Assembly: GCA_036389255.1 (NCBI GenBank)
Contig: DASVQI010000028.1
Coordinates: forward strand, 62,001-126,000
From: JACVRN01 sp036389255
GTDB lineage: Bacteria; Acidobacteriota; Blastocatellia; Pyrinomonadales; Pyrinomonadaceae
Length of the DNA stretch: 64,000 bases
Reading direction: 5' to 3'
The notes under the pieces were generated by a model, which had not been told where the DNA came from, did no database searches, and worked only from the letters and a program-made list of their open reading frames with translations. Of this stretch, positions 60,920 to 64,000 are shown in pieces (the stretch's first letter is position 1; each line of letters starts with the position of its first letter). The position numbers were made by a program, and so were the translations under genes.

Positions 60920-61314
60920 ACGCAAACTATAAAATTAATCAAGTCAAAAGGGAAGAACTGAGGCTGTAGGCGGGAGCCAGTTGGAGGACGGTTTTTGCAG
61001 GCTTCCGGCCTCAAGGCTCTAACCTGTTCTCTTATTACTTGCTTGAAGGGAGGAGAGCCGTTAAAATCTACGGGCGTGGTTGTGGCAACTCCTTATGTGC
61101 TACCAGGCGACGTTCCGCCTTGTAGGAGCGTCAGCGTCCGAAACTTTGCCGCGCACGTGCGAGTAGCCTCTCGCACGAAAACGCACGCGGAGCTTTACTT
61201 GCCACCGAGAGAAAATTAGGCTGCCCCCACGATGCAAGCCGGCGTGCGCCCCTTAACAATGGCTGCCGCTCTTGTGACTTTTGTGGCTGGCTGCCCCGGT
61301 ATCCGAGCCAACCG
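60920..61314. other. 395-bp gap between divergent MerR-like and kinase genes
   Basis: The gap holds the candidate kinase promoter at 61039-61067 and no gene I can support. A 74-codon frame on the plus strand (60995-61219) has no family pattern or ribosome site. A stretch tgcaggcttccggcctcaagg near 60994 is weakly palindromic. Confidence 0.5.
61039..61067 (+). promoter_or_regulatory. Candidate sigma70-type promoter of the kinase gene
   Basis: TTGCTT (61039-61044) and TAAAAT (61062-61067) are separated by 17 bp. Transcription would begin near 61074, giving a 240-nt leader before the ATG at 61315. The MerR-like gene is divergent and could act here, which is inference. Confidence 0.45.
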
Positions 61315-64000
61315 ATGAAAGAATGTCCAGCTTGCCGACGTTGTTTTCCTGATCACGTCAATCACTGTCCCAATGACGGCGACGCTACGACGCCGTCCAT
61401 CGCGGGCGAGCCCATCCTAGACGGTCGCTACCAACTGGAAAAGCGGCTGGGGCATGGCGGCATGGGCGTGGTCTTCAAAGCGCGCCACATCTTCCTTAAA
61501 ACAGCGCACGCCATCAAAGTCATCCTGCCCGACCTTGTAGGCAACGACCCCATGCTGGTGACGCGCTTTCGTCAGGAAGCGCTCGCGGCCGCCGCCATAC
61601 GCCACCAGAACATCATAGCCGTGACCGACTTCGGCGTTGCTCGCGGCACCATGCCTTTTCTCGTCATGGAGTTCGTGCAGGGCAAATCCCTACACGACAT
61701 ACTGGCGGCTGAAGGCGCTCTGCCGCCCACGCGCGCGCTTGAAATGATGAACGCCATCGGCTCGGGCATCGCCGCAGCACATCGGCAGAACATCGTGCAT
61801 AGAGATTTGAAGCCCCTGAACATAATGCTTCAGGACGGGCTACCGGTGGCCGAAGCGGTCAAGATTCTGGACTTCGGGCTGGCCAAGATTAAGTCGGGCG
61901 AGCTTTTGGGCTCGTTCGTTCAGGCTAAGACTTCCGGGCTCATGGGCTCGCCCTTCTACATGGCTCCCGAGCAGTGGTCGGACGAGGAGCCGGACGTTCG
62001 CGCCGACATCTACTCTCTGGGCGTGATTCTCTACCAGATGCTGGGCGGCGACGTCCCCTTCAAGGGCACCGGCATCCCTTCCATCATGAAGAAGCATTTG
62101 ACGGCAGCGCCCGCGCCGCTCGCCAGCTTGGGCGTCTCAGTCCCTCCGTCAATCGAGGCCGTAGTGCGCCACGCGCTGGAGAAGGACGCGGACAACCGCC
62201 CGCAGACGGTTGACGCTTTCATCAGCGAACTGCGAGACGCCGTGGCGCAGACCTCTGCTTCGCTTAATCGCACGCAGATGGCCGGGCCGGGCTATCAATC
62301 CGAAACCATCATCACGCCTTCGCCTCCGCCGCCATCTGTGTCTATGCGGCCGCAACCCACCACCACGACCATGCGGATTCGCACGACTCCGCCGAGAGCG
62401 CGCGTCTCTATCAACAGCATAGAGGTCGGAATGTCGGACGGGAACGGCCAGATGGTCATCACGGACATTCAGCCGGGCAAGCATCTGGTGCGGGTGCGTC
62501 AGGACGGCTACGCGGATTGGGAAGGGCAGATTGAATGCTCTGGCGGCACCTGCGACGTGAGCGCGCAGCTACAGAGCCTGATGGCGACGAGCCTGCCGCA
62601 GATGTCCAACGACCAGTACGCGGGAACCATCAGCGCCGCCAACATGGACTCTTCCCAGCAGCAGAGCTATGCCGCAATGGAGGCGCAGCGTCTTCGCGCT
62701 CAAGCCGCGCAGCTTGAAGAGCAGGCCCGGCGCGAAGAGGCCGAGCGTCGTGAGCGCGAGCGCCGCGAGCAAGAGGAGCGCGACCGCATAGCGCGCGAAG
62801 AGGTACAGCGCGAAGAGGAAGCGCGACTGCGCGCTCAGGCCGAGGCCAGAGAGCGAGCCGAGGCCGAAGCGAGACAAAAGGCCGAAGAGGAGAGAAAACG
62901 GGCTGAGCTTGAGGCACAGCGCCGCGCCGAAGAACAGGCCGCGCGCGAGAAGGCCGAAGAAGCTGCGCGCCTTAAGGCCGAAGAGGCAGAGGCCGCACGC
63001 AAGCAGGCCGAAGCCGAGGCCGTGGCCCGCAAGAAGGCTGAAGAAGAGGCCGCGCGTCTTCGTGCCGAGCAGGAAGAAGCTCGCCGCCTAGCGGAGCAGG
63101 AAGCCGCAAGACGCGCCGAAGATGAGCGCCAGCGAGCCGAAGCCGAAGCTCGTCGCCGCGCAGAAGAGGAAGAGTCCCGCCGCTTGGCTGAGCAGGAGCG
63201 CCTTCGTGCAGAAGCCGAGGCGCGAGCGAAAGCAGAGGCGGAAGCAACACGCCGCGCCGAAGAGGAGCGCGCACGACAGCAACGTGAGCAAAGGGAGAGA
63301 GAAGAGCGCGAGCGGGCGCTTCAGGCCGAGAGAGAGAGAATCGAGAGAGAGCGTCGTGAGCTTGAAGAGCAGCGTGCGCGTCTGGCCGCCACGACCGTCT
63401 CGCCTCCCGTTGATTTGAGTCAGACGCAGCCGCAGCGTCAGGGCATCACGACCGGGCCTGTAGACCCGAACGCGGGCGCGCAGTCGCACCCGAACATTGG
63501 CTACCAGAGCCAGCCGCCTTTTCAGGCGTCCTCGCCCGGATTCGCGGCCTCGGAGCCTAAAAAATCGGGTCTGCCGATGGGGCTGATTGCGGCCGTGATT
63601 GGCGTCGTCCTGCTGGTTGGCGGTGGCGGCGGCATATACATGCTGACCCGTTCCAAGCCTGCTGAGACGCCTCAGACGCCTTCTAATCCGAATCAGAAGC
63701 CGGGCGAGAACAACAAGCCGGAATCAAACGCGCCAATCAAGCCAGACCTAGTGTCTCTGCCCGGCGGCTCCTTCCAGATGGGACGCTCCGACGGCGCTGA
63801 GCAGGAAGGCCCGGTTCATTCCGTCACGGTCGGAGCCTTTTCGATAGACCGCACTGAAGTCACCAACGCAGAGTACGCTCAGTTCGTGGCCGAGACAGGC
63901 CACACCGCGCCAAGCCATTTCAGGGGCGGCAAGCCCGCAGGCGGGCAGGAGCAATGGCCTGTGACTAACGTCTCGCTTGAGGACGCGAAGGCGTTTGCCG
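61315..64000 (+). CDS. Receptor Ser/Thr protein kinase with PEGA, coiled-coil and SUMF1 domains (partial)
   Basis: The frame is open for 895 codons and runs off the window. Domain order: a zinc-ribbon-like start with Cys4, Cys7, Cys10 and Cys18; a Hanks-type kinase (~39-305) with G-loop GHGGMG, AIK, HRDLKPLN (near 162), DFG (near 186) and APE (near 217); and a PEGA-like domain (~358-412). A Glu/Arg/Ala coiled-coil of about 240 residues (~452-692) follows, then one membrane helix (~755-777, AAVIGVVLLVGGGGG). After it comes an extracytoplasmic sulfatase-modifying-factor (FGE/SUMF1) domain from ~811 (LPGGSFQMGRSDGAEQEGP). The kinase is cytoplasmic and the SUMF1 domain outside. The start is the ATG at 61315 with no clear ribosome site. 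Confidence 0.9.
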   Translation, partial: MKECPACRRCFPDHVNHCPNDGDATTPSIAGEPILDGRYQLEKRLGHGGMGVVFKARHIFLKTAHAIKVILPDLVGNDPMLVTRFRQEALAAAAIRHQNIIAVTDFGVARGTMPFLVMEFVQGKSLHDILAAEGALPPTRALEMMNAIGSGIAAAHRQNIVHRDLKPLNIMLQDGLPVAEAVKILDFGLAKIKSGELLGSFVQAKTSGLMGSPFYMAPEQWSDEEPDVRADIYSLGVILYQMLGGDVPFKGTGIPSIMKKHLTAAPAPLASLGVSVPPSIEAVVRHALEKDADNRPQTVDAFISELRDAVAQTSASLNRTQMAGPGYQSETIITPSPPPPSVSMRPQPTTTTMRIRTTPPRARVSINSIEVGMSDGNGQMVITDIQPGKHLVRVRQDGYADWEGQIECSGGTCDVSAQLQSLMATSLPQMSNDQYAGTISAANMDSSQQQSYAAMEAQRLRAQAAQLEEQARREEAERRERERREQEERDRIAREEVQREEEARLRAQAEARERAEAEARQKAEEERKRAELEAQRRAEEQAAREKAEEAARLKAEEAEAARKQAEAEAVARKKAEEEAARLRAEQEEARRLAEQEAARRAEDERQRAEAEARRRAEEEESRRLAEQERLRAEAEARAKAEAEATRRAEEERARQQREQREREERERALQAERERIERERRELEEQRARLAATTVSPPVDLSQTQPQRQGITTGPVDPNAGAQSHPNIGYQSQPPFQASSPGFAASEPKKSGLPMGLIAAVIGVVLLVGGGGGIYMLTRSKPAETPQTPSNPNQKPGENNKPESNAPIKPDLVSLPGGSFQMGRSDGAEQEGPVHSVTVGAFSIDRTEVTNAEYAQFVAETGHTAPSHFRGGKPAGGQEQWPVTNVSLEDAKAFA

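Noticed and set aside
60995..61219. 74-codon plus-strand frame before the kinase gene
   Set aside because: It contains the candidate promoter, lacks a ribosome site and shows no protein-like pattern.
1..64000. tRNA, rRNA, transposase and prophage genes
   Set aside because: I looked for tRNA-like cloverleaf ends, rRNA signatures, DDE/DDED transposase motifs and phage structural genes, and saw none that I could support.

Overview
This window is a 64 kb stretch of GC-rich chromosome that looks like core genome of an Acidobacteriota member, probably near the Blastocatellia. The taxonomic call is inference. It rests on an Oar-like receptor with a carboxypeptidase-regulatory domain paired with a secreted partner, futalosine-route menaquinone genes (mqnA, mqnC), an MM0924-family small protein, a receptor-type Ser/Thr kinase carrying a sulfatase-modifying-factor domain, and an mreBCD-mrdA-rodA cluster followed by an RNase E/G gene. 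I saw no rRNA, tRNA, CRISPR array, prophage or transposase gene.

Layout. 1-6.9 kb: envelope and hypothetical genes (NlpC/P60 peptidase, SIMPL protein, CAP protein, lytic-transglycosylase-like protein, coiled-coil lipoprotein). 6.9-15.4 kb, all minus strand: an MdlAB-type ABC exporter pair with a small membrane protein between them, a GAF-GGDEF protein, then a run of small enzymes (hotdog thioesterase, YbjQ family, alkyltransferase-like protein, a 46-residue ORF, cyclase). 15.5-17.9 kb: mqnA, mqnC and a small membrane protein. 17.9-24.5 kb: alpha/beta hydrolase, PEGA-like secreted protein, Oar-like receptor. 24.9-34.6 kb: mreB-mreC-mreD-mrdA-rodA-rng, the cell-elongation machinery plus an RNase E/G with a giant disordered insert. 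34.8-37.6 kb: FecR-domain protein and a second diguanylate cyclase. 37.6-38.6 kb: a non-coding block with a phased 21-bp repeat array and a palindromic MITE-like element. 38.6-46.8 kb: PpiD/SurA-like foldase, DASS transporter, two tandem paralogous secreted proteins, a secreted protein and a thiolase. 46.8-52.4 kb: a PD-(D/E)XK-like protein, an ankyrin-HTH protein, PilT, IlvE. 52.7-61 kb: M19 dipeptidase, endonuclease IV, a secreted repeat protein, LeuS, a phosphodiesterase-superfamily protein, a MerR-like regulator. 61.3 kb to the end: a large Ser/Thr kinase cut by the window edge.

The most unusual signal is in the intergenic DNA. Many gaps hold tracts with a 7-bp (sometimes 8-bp) period, each built from its own word and often folded back into a long hairpin. 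The mreB/mreC, mreC/mreD and mreD/mrdA junctions each carry a different heptamer tract that ends 5-11 nt before the next start codon. Together with the exactly phased 21-bp array near 38 kb and the RNase E/G insert carrying four copies of a short FER motif, these are the best candidates for undescribed biology here. All coordinates and motifs were read by eye; no database search or folding program was run.
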